Source: Oscillospiraceae bacterium
GTDB lineage: Bacteria; Bacillota; Clostridia; Oscillospirales; Ruminococcaceae
Direction of reading: 5' to 3'
DNA: 37,111 bases
Assembly (NCBI GenBank): GCA_015067145.1
Contig: SVNA01000017.1
Location: 1-37,111 of the forward strand
Position numbers and translations under genes: made by a program. Position 1 is the first letter of the stretch, and each line of letters begins with the position of its first letter. Below the pieces are notes generated by a model. The model was not told where the DNA came from. It saw nothing but the letters and a program-made list of their open reading frames with translations, and ran no database searches. Shown piece after piece: positions 1 through 8,338 of the stretch.

Positions 1-905
1 TTAGGGTCGTTCTGTTTTACACGGAGGAAGTCGTTGGAACCGTCAAAGAATTCGCTGATCTGGTCTGCGTAGAGGTCTTTGAGTTCGGATGGAACCTGAA
101 CGTAGTCAAGGTCGCCAGCGTTGTACATATCAACAGCTGTGTTTGCGTTAGCAACAACGATGATTTCTACTTCTTCAAGTTTTGTCTGGTCTGCGTTCCA
201 GTAGTTAGCGTTTTTAGCAAGAACGATTCTGTCGCCTGTTTTAACTTCTTTAACTACGAATGGACCTGTGTAAGCGTTCTTTTCAGCTGTAGCTGCAAAG
301 TCCTGACCGTACTGTTCAACGAGATCCTGTCTTGTTGCAACGTAGCAAGCGTTGGAAACAACCTGGAGGAAGTAGTCTGCTACGTATTCAAGTGTGATTT
401 CAAGTGTTTTGTCGTCGATTGCTTTAACACCGAGTTCTTCGAGTGGAAGATCGCCTGTGTTACATGGGCTACCGTTTTTGATGTAGCAAGCAAACCAGCC
501 GTATGGGGAAGCTGTGTTAGGGTCAACAAGTCTCTTGATTGCATATTCGAAGTCACCAGCTGTAACTGGCTGACCATCGGACCATGTCATATCACGAAGG
601 TGGAATGTGTATGTAAGACCATCTTCAGAGATTTCCCAGGATTCTGCTGCACCTGGTTCGAGAACGCCGTTGTACATTCTAACAAGTGGTTCCTGAATGT
701 GGAGGATAGATGTGTTAGATGGAACGGAGTTTGCGAGCTGTGGGTCAAGTGTTGGAACTTCAGAAAGTTCGGAGTACTTGAATGTTGTTTTTGGGCCTTC
801 AGATTCGCCGCCTTCAGAAGCTGCTGGAGCACCTGGTGTGCCGCATGCTACCATAGAAAGAGCAAGAGCGCCTGCAAGAGCCAAAGCCAAAAGTCTTTTA
901 AGCAT
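1..905 (-). CDS. ABC transporter substrate-binding lipoprotein, peptide type (SBP_bac_5), 3' end outside window
   Basis: This is the extracytoplasmic receptor of an oligopeptide/dipeptide-type ABC importer. Only the first 301 codons are visible, because the gene runs off the left edge with no stop. The N-terminus is a lipoprotein signal: basic MLKR, an Ala/Leu-rich core and a lipobox ending VAC-G around residue 21. A short Gly/Glu/Ser linker follows. The mature part has family 5 hallmarks: a segment reading VPTLDPQLAN, then a WEISEDGLTYTFHLRD stretch typical of OppA/DppA, then WSDGQPVTAGDF. The ATG start (complement 903-905) is preceded by GGAGAG. It is divergent from a LysR gene, which suggests but does not prove regulation by it. 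The exact substrate cannot be told. The signal peptide is almost identical to that of the TAXI receptor at 18598-19584. I am confident of the family. Confidence 0.88.
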   Translation of the reverse strand, partial: MLKRLLALALAGALALSMVACGTPGAPAASEGGESEGPKTTFKYSELSEVPTLDPQLANSVPSNTSILHIQEPLVRMYNGVLEPGAAESWEISEDGLTYTFHLRDMTWSDGQPVTAGDFEYAIKRLVDPNTASPYGWFACYIKNGSPCNTGDLPLEELGVKAIDDKTLEITLEYVADYFLQVVSNACYVATRQDLVEQYGQDFAATAEKNAYTGPFVVKEVKTGDRIVLAKNANYWNADQTKLEEVEIIVVANANTAVDMYNAGDLDYVQVPSELKDLYADQISEFFDGSNDFLRVKQNDP

Positions 906-1118
906 AATAAACTCTCCTTTATTTATTTTTTATGCATTTTTAAGGGTTTATCTCCCTTTATTTACCTGAGATAATACAAAAAATATCACATTTTTGTACA
1001 ATATGTTAAAATTCTAACCCTAAATTTATACATTTTGTACAAGTGCAATAATTTGCGACGTTAAAAACGTGACATAGTTGTGCATTTTTCTCGTATTTTA
1101 ATTATACGATGTTTAATA

Positions 1119-1147
1119 TTTACAAACAATTCCTTTTAGTGTATAAT
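1119..1147 (+). promoter_or_regulatory. Sigma-A promoter of the LysR gene
   Basis: A TTTACA -35 box and a TATAAT -10 box are separated by exactly 17 bases, about 100 bases before the LysR start. The intergenic region 906-1248 holds nothing else with coding character. I could not find an equally clear promoter for the divergent binding-protein gene in it. Confidence 0.75.
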
Positions 1148-1168
1148 ATATTCCAAATAGGAATATAT
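1146..1168. promoter_or_regulatory. Perfect 9-bp inverted repeat, probable LysR operator
   Basis: The arms ATATATTCC and GGAATATAT flank AAATA. The core TTCC-N5-GGAA fits the T-N11-A pattern bound by LysR-type regulators. It starts inside the -10 box of the lysR promoter and covers the transcription start, as expected for negative autoregulation. The binding partner is inferred from position. Confidence 0.55.
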
Positions 1169-1248
1169 GGTAGAATATGTTGTAACCATTTTGTAATTTT
1201 CTTATTTTAATTAACAGTTTTTGTTTTGTCGCTTTTAAGAGGTAGTAT

Positions 1249-2151
1249 ATGGATATTGTTCAGCTTAAATATTTTGTTGCAGTTGCCGAAAGCGGCAGTT
1301 TTTCTGAAGCTGCCGAAATTATGTTCAGTGCCCAGTCCACCGTTTCAAAGCAGATTGCTTCTCTGGAAAAAGAACTCGGTGTTCAGCTTTTTGATCGCAG
1401 CAAACGAAAGGTTGCTCTGACAAACTATGGCGATGTATTTCTGACCCATGCTCATAACATTCTGGAAAACTACGACTTTATGATAAAGGAAATCTCCTCT
1501 ATAACAACCCAGGATAACAGCAAGGCTATAATCCGTGCTACAACTGCCATGCTTCCTTACAACATTATTTCTCAGGTTGCCTCCTTCAAAAAAGAATGTG
1601 AATGGGCAGACATACATGTTGAGGAATTCGAGTCGGAAGATGTCCTCAAAATGCTCAAAGATAACGAATGTGACCTCGCATTTTTCCGTGTGGGCAAGTT
1701 TGACGAGGAAACATATGAAAAGCTGCCTGTTCTTACAGAAAAATTTGTTGCTGTGCTTCCCGCAGGACATTCTCTTGCCAATGAAAAAAGCCTCTCGCTC
1801 TCTCAACTTAGCAGTGAGAATTTTATATTTTGCCGGCAGAATACCTGTATGCACCGTCATTCCGTATCCGCATGTCATTCCATGGGTTTTAACCCCAACA
1901 TCATTGCAACCAGCAACCACGCATCCAACATCTTCGAGATGGTATCGATGAATATGGGAGTTTCCCTGCTTCTGAAGCGGGGTGCGGAATATGCCATGAC
2001 TGACCATTTTGCAGATAAGGTAGTTATAGTTCCGTTAAAGGAAACATTCACTATAGAGGTTGCTCTGGCAAGGTATAAAAAGCACAGCCATACCAAAGCA
2101 GCTCTGGCTTTCTGGGACTATGTAAAAGAAACAACCACACACACTGTGTAG
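1249..2151 (+). CDS. LysR-family transcriptional regulator
   Basis: This 300-residue DNA-binding regulator has the normal LysR length. Residues 1-60 form the winged helix-turn-helix (MDIVQLKYFVAVAESGSFSEAAE, then a QSTVSKQIASLEKELG recognition region). The rest is the periplasmic-binding-like effector domain. The start at 1249 has an AAGAGGT ribosome binding site. An overlapping ATG at 1226 in another frame is not used. It is transcribed away from the peptide-binding lipoprotein gene, a common arrangement for LysR control of a neighbour, and a palindrome overlaps its own promoter. The effector is unknown. The gene ends at a bidirectional terminator shared with mgsA. Confidence 0.92.
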   Translation: MDIVQLKYFVAVAESGSFSEAAEIMFSAQSTVSKQIASLEKELGVQLFDRSKRKVALTNYGDVFLTHAHNILENYDFMIKEISSITTQDNSKAIIRATTAMLPYNIISQVASFKKECEWADIHVEEFESEDVLKMLKDNECDLAFFRVGKFDEETYEKLPVLTEKFVAVLPAGHSLANEKSLSLSQLSSENFIFCRQNTCMHRHSVSACHSMGFNPNIIATSNHASNIFEMVSMNMGVSLLLKRGAEYAMTDHFADKVVIVPLKETFTIEVALARYKKHSHTKAALAFWDYVKETTTHTV

Positions 2152-2185
2152 AATAATATTTATAATAATTAAGGTACATAAATAT

Positions 2186-2214
2186 AAAGGGCCCCATCAG
2201 CTGATGGAGCCTTT
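2186..2214. terminator. Bidirectional terminator between lysR and mgsA
   Basis: A hairpin centred on CCATCAG/CTGATGG has a further 7-bp outer helix (AAAGGGC with GCCTTTT, one mismatch between helices) and A/T flanks on both sides. It lies between two convergent genes. Confidence 0.75.
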
Positions 2215-2230
2215 TAAATTTCTTTAAATA

Positions 2231-2641
2231 TTATCTGTTATTTTTAGGATTTACAATATTACGCCAGTCAAGGTCTCCTCTTTCAAGACCGTGGATAAGC
2301 ACTTCGGCTGTTGCGATGTTTGTGGCAACAGGAATATTGTTTTCGTCACAGAGACGGAGAAGATTTTTGTCGTTAGGTTCATTTGAACGGGCTGTGATAG
2401 GGTCACGGAAGAACAAAAGCATATCTATTTCGTTATACTGCAATCTTGCTGCAATCTGCTGGTCACCGCCCTGAGAGCCACTGTAAAAACGGTGTACATT
2501 GAGGTTTGTTGCCTCTGCCACCATTTTGCCTGTTATACCTGTAGCAAGCAGATTGTGTTTGGACAGTATGCCGCTGTATGCGATACAAAACTGTACCATA
2601 AGCTCTTTCTTTTTGTCGTGTGCGATAATTGCTATATTCAT
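2231..2641 (-). CDS. mgsA: Methylglyoxal synthase family protein with altered active-site residues
   Basis: MgsA converts dihydroxyacetone phosphate to methylglyoxal and phosphate, bypassing lower glycolysis under phosphate limitation. This 136-residue protein matches the family throughout: IIAHDKKK at the N-terminus, ATGITG, SGSQGGDQQ, FFRDP and PVATNIATAE. An ungapped alignment with E. coli MgsA keeps His19/Asp20 (here 8/9), the catalytic Asp71 (60) and Asp91 (80). At the positions of His98 and Asp101 it has Asn87 and Asn90 (ARSNEPND instead of the usual PHxPD). It starts with ATG after GGAGGG, 15 bases downstream of minD, so the two are probably co-transcribed. Identity is firm by family; normal activity is less certain because of the two substitutions. 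Confidence 0.88.
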   Translation of the reverse strand: MNIAIIAHDKKKELMVQFCIAYSGILSKHNLLATGITGKMVAEATNLNVHRFYSGSQGGDQQIAARLQYNEIDMLLFFRDPITARSNEPNDKNLLRLCDENNIPVATNIATAEVLIHGLERGDLDWRNIVNPKNNR

Positions 2642-2656
2642 TTCTTAATCCCTCCG

Positions 2657-3388
2657 TTACTTGATATTCATCTGTGTGTGTCTGCCGTTAATTCTTTCGC
2701 ATATGGATTGAAATATTGTTTTTACCAGATTATCCTGCTGCAGAGGCTTGCCCGCCATTGATGCCAGCTGAACCGAAACATCATAGGGTATAACCCCAAG
2801 CAGCTGTGCACAGCAGGCATCTATTATCTGGTCTGCATCGTCAAAACCTGTGTGCTTAAATGTGTTCTTATCGTACTTGTTTATAATGAGACGTATGTCT
2901 TTAAGTCCTGATGCATAAATCTCGTCCGATACAATCCTTGCATCACGCACGCTGATTTCATCAGGTGTGGCAACTATAACCGCCATATCCGAAACTGCAA
3001 GTGCTGCCGTAAATGCTTCGCCCATACCTGCCGCTGTATCTATGATTATAAAATCATAGTCATTATAGATATAATCTGTAAGCTTTTTGAGATTCTCATA
3101 TACCACACCGCTTTTTTTGCCAGGAGCCGGCATAATATGCAGTTTTTCGGTATATGGACTTGTTACTATCGCTTTATGGAAACCGCAGCTGCCCTGCAGA
3201 ACGTCACCGATATCATACACTGCCATTTCACTGATGCCGGAAATAACATCAATACTTCTGAGGCCCATATCAAGTTCTGTCAGAAAGGTTTTATAGCCTT
3301 TGAAAGCCATCTCCTGAGCCAGAAAAGATGCAACAGTGCTTTTGCCTGTTCCGCCTTTACCAGAGGCAATCATAACAACCTGTGCCAT
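2657..3388 (-). CDS. minD: MinD-type septum-site ATPase
   Basis: This is a 243-residue ParA/MinD-superfamily ATPase. The deviant Walker A motif GKGGTGKST at residues 10-18 carries the signature lysine. FLTELDMG and DFIIIDTAAG (switch regions) follow. MinD normally binds the membrane and recruits MinC to block polar division. The ATG at 3388 has GGAGG eight bases upstream. A longer in-frame start at 3418 is unlikely because it lies about 4 bases from the predicted transcription start. The gene sits in the classical clostridial place between the mre/PBP2 genes and mgsA. However, neither minC nor minE is present beside it, and the C-terminus lacks an obvious run like the usual KKGFF-type amphipathic tail. 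A MinD-like or flagellar-type role cannot be excluded. Confidence 0.85.
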   Translation of the reverse strand: MAQVVMIASGKGGTGKSTVASFLAQEMAFKGYKTFLTELDMGLRSIDVISGISEMAVYDIGDVLQGSCGFHKAIVTSPYTEKLHIMPAPGKKSGVVYENLKKLTDYIYNDYDFIIIDTAAGMGEAFTAALAVSDMAVIVATPDEISVRDARIVSDEIYASGLKDIRLIINKYDKNTFKHTGFDDADQIIDACCAQLLGVIPYDVSVQLASMAGKPLQQDNLVKTIFQSICERINGRHTQMNIK

Positions 3389-3428
3389 TTTTCCTCCACA
3401 AATAAATTTATGCCACATTTACTTTTTC

Positions 3429-3458
3429 AGTATACCACAGCTAAAATAAATTTTACAA
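3429..3458 (-). promoter_or_regulatory. Promoter of minD-mgsA
   Basis: On the minus strand, TTGTAA and TATACT are 18 bases apart, and the -10 is extended (TGG before TATACT). It lies downstream of the terminator that closes the maf-PBP2 operon, so minD-mgsA is an independent unit. Confidence 0.65.
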
Positions 3459-3501
3459 CATAAAATACTTAATTTTTGTAAAAAATAACTGAATTTTTAC
3501 A

Positions 3502-3556
3502 AAAAACACCTTTGTATATAAGATTTTAAAAATCCTGTTTATACAAAGGTGTTTTT
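3502..3556 (-). terminator. Terminator after the PBP2 gene
   Basis: A 17-bp perfect outer stem (3502-3518 with 3540-3556) encloses a smaller inner hairpin (GATTTT/AAAATC). On the minus strand it runs into a T-rich tract. It ends the mre-PBP2 transcript before the minD promoter. Confidence 0.85.
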
Positions 3557-3585
3557 ATTGATACTGATTATTGTTTTTTGCAAAC

Positions 3586-5703
3586 TTACTGTTCTTCAGT
3601 TACTGTATTTTGCTGTGGCTGAAGGGTTTGCTGTTCAGATGCTTCCCCTGTGGTTTCATCATTTTCTGCAGCCGGATTTTCCTGTTCCATCTGTTTCAGA
3701 AGTTCACGCCAGTTATCGTTTTTACGTACGTCTTTAAGCTCATAATACTTAATGAATATATCTCGCACGCTTTCGGCAAGATAATAACCGTTACCTGCTT
3801 TTTCTGCGATGATTGCCACCGCAATTTCAGGGTTTTCAGTTGGGCCGTACGCCATCATGGTTGCGTTGTAAAAGTCTCCCGCTACCTGTGCAGTACCTGT
3901 TTTGGAGGCAACGCCGAATGGCAGACTTTTGAGAAACTCCGATGCCGAACCTTCGGTTGAAGCCATAAGCATACCTTCTTCCACTATTCTGTAGGAATCG
4001 TTTTTGTCGGGCAGTTCGGAGAGAACATTTATCGGTGTTTCATAAACCACTTCACCATCAACAGAAACTATGGAATCCACAATATGTGTATTCAGTCTTT
4101 CACCCTCATTGGCAATAGTTGCTGCATAGGTTGCAAGCTGAACTGTTGTAAGGGCTGTATCCAGCTGGCCGATAGCAGCCTGAATAACGTTACCTACATG
4201 CCATGTGCCGCCAAGGCTTTCGGTGTATTCCGGATTGGAAACCACACCTGTGCGTTCGGAAACTTCAAGGCCTGTTTTCACACCCATACCCATACTGTTT
4301 GCAATTTCGTTGAGTCTTTCAATGCCCAGCTGTCTGCCCACTTCAAAGAAGAAACAGTTGCAGGAAACCTGAAGTGCTGTTTTTACATCTATCGTGCCGT
4401 GTGCTTTGCCATTTGCACAGCTTGGCATATAGCTTGGTGCATAGTAGGTGTACACACCTGAGCAGGTGTATTTATAATCTTCGTCTATTATACCATCCTG
4501 CAAAGCTGCAAGGGCAACCGAACATTTAAAAACAGAGCCCGGACGGTATACCCCCTGTACTGCACGGTTGAACAGCGGATTGTCTTCATCTGCTGCATAC
4601 TCACTGTAGTTTGAGGTGTACATATTAAGGTCATAGCTTGGGTAGTTTGCCGTTGCAAGAATACCTCCTGTTTTGACATCAATAACCACAGCGGATATAC
4701 CGTCAGCCTCTTTGCCCCACAGGGAAGTCTTCTGATGTAGCACATCCATCTGATGTACAAGTATCTTGTTGAGTTCTTCCTGAAGCTGATAATCTATTGT
4801 GAGTTTTACTGTATTGCCCTCTTTCGGAGGGTTGATAATTTGTTTACCGGTGATTTCACCATACATATTACGTTCTATCTGCACCGAACCGTCAATACCC
4901 TTGAGGTAGCTTTCGTACAGTTTTTCAAGGCCGGATTTACCCAGGGTATCGGTCATGCCATAGCCTTCGTTTTTAAGCTCTTCGTATTCCTCTGCCCAGA
5001 TTACCCCTACTGTTCCCAGCAGATGCGGCAGTATTGTGCCGTCCTCGTAATATCTTTTACTGGTGTCATATATTTCTATACCAGAAAGCTGGCGGGAATT
5101 TTCGGTGATTACCGCAACTGTTTTTTCGCTGACATCGGTTGCTATTGTAAACGGTGTGCTGAGAGAATAGCCCTCTCGCTCCATTGTATAGCGTATACCG
5201 CCCACCTTTCGCCACAAGTCACGTGGGATATCCTCCAGAGAATATCTCTCTGCCAGTTTTTCCAATACATCGTTTTCTGTTGCGTAAACGTTGAGCTCCA
5301 AAGTTCTGCGAACCCAATCTATTTCGCTGATTTTTTCTTCTATAAAATTATACGGACTTTCCTTTTCCAAAGGAAGAATATCGTTTATATCCTCGTTGTT
5401 TTCCTCCAGAATATTCAGTGCCTCTATAATTCTCTGATTAAGCTGACCGCTCTGAAGATATGCACGGTTGAGGGTGACGTTGAACACCAGCTGACTTGAA
5501 GCAAGAGGCGTACCATAAGCATCCACTATATCACCGCGGGAAGCTGTGAGAGTCTGTTCAAACACCACAGAGGTGTTGGAACTTTCAAAGTGCTTTTCGC
5601 CCTCAATTATCTGATACTGTGCAAGCTTTATGGCAAAAATCAGAAAAACTGCCATTATCACCGCTGCAAGTATTTTTATTCTCGACTCCAATACCTTTTT
5701 CAA
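3586..5703 (-). CDS. mrdA: Penicillin-binding protein 2, class B transpeptidase of cell elongation
   Basis: This is a 705-residue monofunctional peptidoglycan transpeptidase. It would crosslink new wall during elongation with MreBCD and a SEDS glycosyltransferase. It has one N-terminal membrane anchor (about residues 9-28). A dimerisation domain begins with SRGDIVDAYG near 55-64. The transpeptidase domain has all three catalytic motifs: SVFK (Ser390-Lys393), SCN (447-449) and KTGT (601-604). The C-terminal tail of about 35 residues is rich in Glu, Gln and Thr and looks disordered. The gene follows mreD by 3 bases. Position after mreD supports PBP2 (MrdA) rather than SpoVD or FtsI. No rodA lies next to it. 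Confidence 0.92.
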   Translation of the reverse strand: MKKVLESRIKILAAVIMAVFLIFAIKLAQYQIIEGEKHFESSNTSVVFEQTLTASRGDIVDAYGTPLASSQLVFNVTLNRAYLQSGQLNQRIIEALNILEENNEDINDILPLEKESPYNFIEEKISEIDWVRRTLELNVYATENDVLEKLAERYSLEDIPRDLWRKVGGIRYTMEREGYSLSTPFTIATDVSEKTVAVITENSRQLSGIEIYDTSKRYYEDGTILPHLLGTVGVIWAEEYEELKNEGYGMTDTLGKSGLEKLYESYLKGIDGSVQIERNMYGEITGKQIINPPKEGNTVKLTIDYQLQEELNKILVHQMDVLHQKTSLWGKEADGISAVVIDVKTGGILATANYPSYDLNMYTSNYSEYAADEDNPLFNRAVQGVYRPGSVFKCSVALAALQDGIIDEDYKYTCSGVYTYYAPSYMPSCANGKAHGTIDVKTALQVSCNCFFFEVGRQLGIERLNEIANSMGMGVKTGLEVSERTGVVSNPEYTESLGGTWHVGNVIQAAIGQLDTALTTVQLATYAATIANEGERLNTHIVDSIVSVDGEVVYETPINVLSELPDKNDSYRIVEEGMLMASTEGSASEFLKSLPFGVASKTGTAQVAGDFYNATMMAYGPTENPEIAVAIIAEKAGNGYYLAESVRDIFIKYYELKDVRKNDNWRELLKQMEQENPAAENDETTGEASEQQTLQPQQNTVTEEQ

Positions 5704-5706
5704 AAT

Positions 5707-6234
5707 TTACCTCTCGTTGTATTTTTTAAACCTGCTCTGTATCGCCACTATCAGTTTATAGTACAAAACTGAAAAAGCTGTGGAATACACGCTGCAGAGA
5801 AATACCGTTTTAAAGAAAATCGCAAATATACCTTTGTATCCGGCAAGTACATAGCTGAAGAAAAAGTCCAGCATAAGTATTATAAATGTGGACACAAATG
5901 ACATTGTCATAGAGTTGCGGTAGTTTGGCTTGAAGATAAATTTAACCATAACCATACAAACCATACAGGCTATTATAAGTGGGATTGTGTACATCCCCAC
6001 TATTCTGCCTGCTGAAAGTTCGAACAGCAAGCCTGCCATAACATAAACTATAAGTGTATAGCCCTCATCTTCCAGCATGGCAAGATTTATGCAGAACGGA
6101 ATAAGAAATACAGGTTTTACACCAAACAGGGATAAAAAACCCGGTGTTCCCTGAAGAATATACAGCACAAATACCACAAGGCAGAGCAAAACATATTTAA
6201 TTGTCTTTTCTATAGCCAGTTTTCTGCTGTTCAT
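5707..6234 (-). CDS. mreD: Rod shape-determining protein MreD
   Basis: This is a 175-residue integral membrane protein with about five hydrophobic helices, the size and character of MreD, which links MreC and the elongation synthases. Sequence conservation in this family is low, so the call rests on topology and on its position between mreC (31 bases upstream) and the PBP2 gene (3 bases downstream). The ATG has AGGAGAAAAAG directly upstream. The C-terminal end is basic (RFKKYNER). Confidence 0.88.
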   Translation of the reverse strand: MNSRKLAIEKTIKYVLLCLVVFVLYILQGTPGFLSLFGVKPVFLIPFCINLAMLEDEGYTLIVYVMAGLLFELSAGRIVGMYTIPLIIACMVCMVMVKFIFKPNYRNSMTMSFVSTFIILMLDFFFSYVLAGYKGIFAIFFKTVFLCSVYSTAFSVLYYKLIVAIQSRFKKYNER

Positions 6235-6265
6235 CTTTTTCTCCTGTGTTTATCAGAAATTTATA

Positions 6266-7084
6266 CTAATAACTTTTTATTATAAAAACTGTTTTTATTT
6301 CGGAAATTTCGCTTACAGGCTTCACCACTGCATAGTTGTAGTTGCCCGATGTATCTGTCGAAATTTCTTCTATTGTTCCGATGAGCAGGTCTTTTGGGAA
6401 AACCTCGCCCATGCCTGTTGTACTTATAATATCGCCAATTTCTGCCCCGGTGTTTTTAGGCAGGTATTTTATCAGGGTTTTGCCCTCTGTGCTGAAACGG
6501 CTGTCTCCACATACGACACCTGTATCCCTTGTGCTGCTCACAAAGCTCGCAACACTTACCGACGGGCTGAGAATTGTTGATACTCTGGAGAAGTTAGGCC
6601 CGGTTTCCACTATAACACCAACAACCCCCACAGATGACATAACAACATCGTTAATCTCGATACCGTCATCTTCACCTGCATCGATTGTAAAGGAATAAAA
6701 TTTATCCATACCGTCACGTCCGATTACAGAAGCTGCGGCGATTTCGTATTCAGGATTTTCTTCTTTTATTTCCAGAAACTCCTTATACTGTTCGTTTTCT
6801 ATCTTGATTTTGTCATAGTCTACCTGTTTCTGCATCAACTCTTTATTTTCTTCTTTGAGCTGTTCGTTTTCTGCAATTATCTGGTCGATATTTATTGTTC
6901 TGTCTTCCCATACGGACAATTTACTGGAAAGCTGAGCGGTTGCACTTCTGAACGGCACGGAAATTGCCCCCATAATCTCCTGAGGCAAAGTCATAAGTTT
7001 GCCGTTTACGCCCGCATACAGTGCCATTCCTACCAGCACTGCTATAACAGCTATCACAACCTTGAAAGGATTATTTTTAAACAA
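6266..7084 (-). CDS. mreC: Rod shape-determining protein MreC
   Basis: This is a 272-residue bitopic protein of the elongasome. It has a transmembrane helix at about residues 9-26, a coiled coil at about 60-105 (repeated Glu/Lys-rich heptads), then the beta-rich MreC core with VIGRDGMDKFYSFTIDAG and a VVSTGMGEVFPK-like segment near the C-terminus. The start is a TTG at 7084 with AAGGAG eight bases upstream; no ATG fits in that region. It lies 79 bases after mreB. That gap contains a 12-bp hairpin and a TATAAT sequence. Confidence 0.92.
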   Translation of the reverse strand: MFKNNPFKVVIAVIAVLVGMALYAGVNGKLMTLPQEIMGAISVPFRSATAQLSSKLSVWEDRTINIDQIIAENEQLKEENKELMQKQVDYDKIKIENEQYKEFLEIKEENPEYEIAAASVIGRDGMDKFYSFTIDAGEDDGIEINDVVMSSVGVVGVIVETGPNFSRVSTILSPSVSVASFVSSTRDTGVVCGDSRFSTEGKTLIKYLPKNTGAEIGDIISTTGMGEVFPKDLLIGTIEEISTDTSGNYNYAVVKPVSEISEIKTVFIIKSY

Positions 7085-7120
7085 AACCTTTTCTCCTTTT
7101 TCACATTATATCCAAATACC

Positions 7121-7153
7121 AAATTTGCAAGCCCTGTATGAGCTTGCAAATTT
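7121..7153 (-). repeat. 12-bp perfect hairpin between mreB and mreC
   Basis: AAATTTGCAAGC at 7121-7132 pairs with GCTTGCAAATTT at 7142-7153 across a 9-base loop. On the minus (transcribed) strand it is not followed by a T-run, so it is unlikely to be a full terminator. A perfect TATAAT lies 14 bases downstream of it. It may be an mRNA processing or stabilising element, or mark a weak internal promoter. Confidence 0.5.
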
Positions 7154-7163
7154 TTATGCCATA

Positions 7164-8186
7164 TTAAAGTTTCTTTGTATCTGTCTGGAGAACATCACCG
7201 AGAACATCCATATTGTCCAGAACATGGCCTGTGCCGTTCGCAACACAGTCAAGCGGATTTTCTGCAATGTAAACATCAATACCGGTTTCCTGATTGATGA
7301 GTTTGTCAAGTCCTTTAAGCAGAGCACCGCCGCCTGTAAGTGTGATACCGCTGCTGATGATGTCAGCTGCAAGTTCAGGTGGTGTTCTTTCGAGAGTTTC
7401 CTTGATAGCTTCGATGATTTTTTCGAGAGCTTCCTGAAGAGCTTCTCTTACATCTTCGCTTGTTACTGTAATATTTTTTGGAAGACCATTGATAAGGTTA
7501 CGGCCTTTAACTTCAAGAGTAAGGTCTTCGTCAAGCTTGAAAGCTGTGCCGATTTCCATTTTAATCTGTTCAGCTGTTCTTTCACCGATGAGAAGGTTGA
7601 ATTTTCTCTTGATGTAAGCGATGATTGCTGCATCAAATTCGTCGCCGCCTGTTCTTACACTTCTGGATGCAACGATACCGTTGAGGGCAATAACTGCAAC
7701 TTCGCTTGTACCACCGCCGATGTCAACAACCATGTTGCCTGTTGCTTCCTGTACAGGAAGACCTGCACCGATTGCTGCTGCCATTGGTTCTTCGATAATC
7801 ATAACCTGACCTGCACCTGCTGCGATGGAAGCTTCTCTAACAGCACGTCTTTCAACCTCTGTAACACCGGATGGGATGCAGATAACTATGCGTGGTTTAA
7901 AGAGAAGGGATGTGCCGCAAGCTTTTTTGATGAAGATTCTGAGCATGCTTGCTGTAACGTCAAAGTCTGCGATAACGCCGTCTTTGAGCGGACGAACAAC
8001 AACGATGGAACCCGGTGTTCTGCCGATAACCTCTTTAGCATCGTTACCAACAAATTTAACTGTATCATTTTTTGTATCAACAGCAACAACGCTTGGTTCT
8101 CTCATAATAACGCCTTTGCCCTTCATAAAAACAAGGGTATTGGCTGTACCAAGGTCGATGCCTACATCTTTTGTAAAACCTAACAT
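7164..8186 (-). CDS. mreB: Rod shape-determining actin homologue MreB
   Basis: This 340-residue bacterial actin has the usual length. It forms membrane-associated filaments that direct lateral wall synthesis. Phosphate-1 motif GIDLGTANTLVF lies at residues 8-19, phosphate-2 reads VVDIGGGTSEVAVI in the middle, and the adenosine motif is SGITLTGGGALLKGLD near residue 290. It is the first gene of the mreBCD-PBP2 run. A promoter lies about 100 bases upstream and an AAGGAG ribosome binding site precedes the ATG. Its DNA is codon-biased like the other highly expressed genes here (glgP, the TRAP operon). Confidence 0.97.
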   Translation of the reverse strand: MLGFTKDVGIDLGTANTLVFMKGKGVIMREPSVVAVDTKNDTVKFVGNDAKEVIGRTPGSIVVVRPLKDGVIADFDVTASMLRIFIKKACGTSLLFKPRIVICIPSGVTEVERRAVREASIAAGAGQVMIIEEPMAAAIGAGLPVQEATGNMVVDIGGGTSEVAVIALNGIVASRSVRTGGDEFDAAIIAYIKRKFNLLIGERTAEQIKMEIGTAFKLDEDLTLEVKGRNLINGLPKNITVTSEDVREALQEALEKIIEAIKETLERTPPELAADIISSGITLTGGGALLKGLDKLINQETGIDVYIAENPLDCVANGTGHVLDNMDVLGDVLQTDTKKL

Positions 8187-8281
8187 TAATTTTCTCCTTT
8201 TTCCTTTTATAACTAACCTTTGTCTGTATTTAATATTTATTATACATTAAAGTCTGTGTGCCTTAGTTTAAATCACTGTTC

Positions 8282-8310
8282 ATAATATCACAAACAATTA
8301 CTGTTTGCAA
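8282..8310 (-). promoter_or_regulatory. Promoter for mreBCD-PBP2
   Basis: On the minus strand, TTGCAA and TATTAT are separated by 17 bases in the 152-base gap between maf and mreB. The cell-shape genes may therefore be transcribed from here as well as by read-through from zapA. Confidence 0.6.
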
Positions 8311-8338
8311 TTTATTTTACCATTTTTTCATAAATAAT

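Noticed and set aside
6999-8183. A 394-codon plus-strand open frame over mreC and mreB
   Set aside because: It is a shadow of mreB with skewed composition (very high Cys and Phe).
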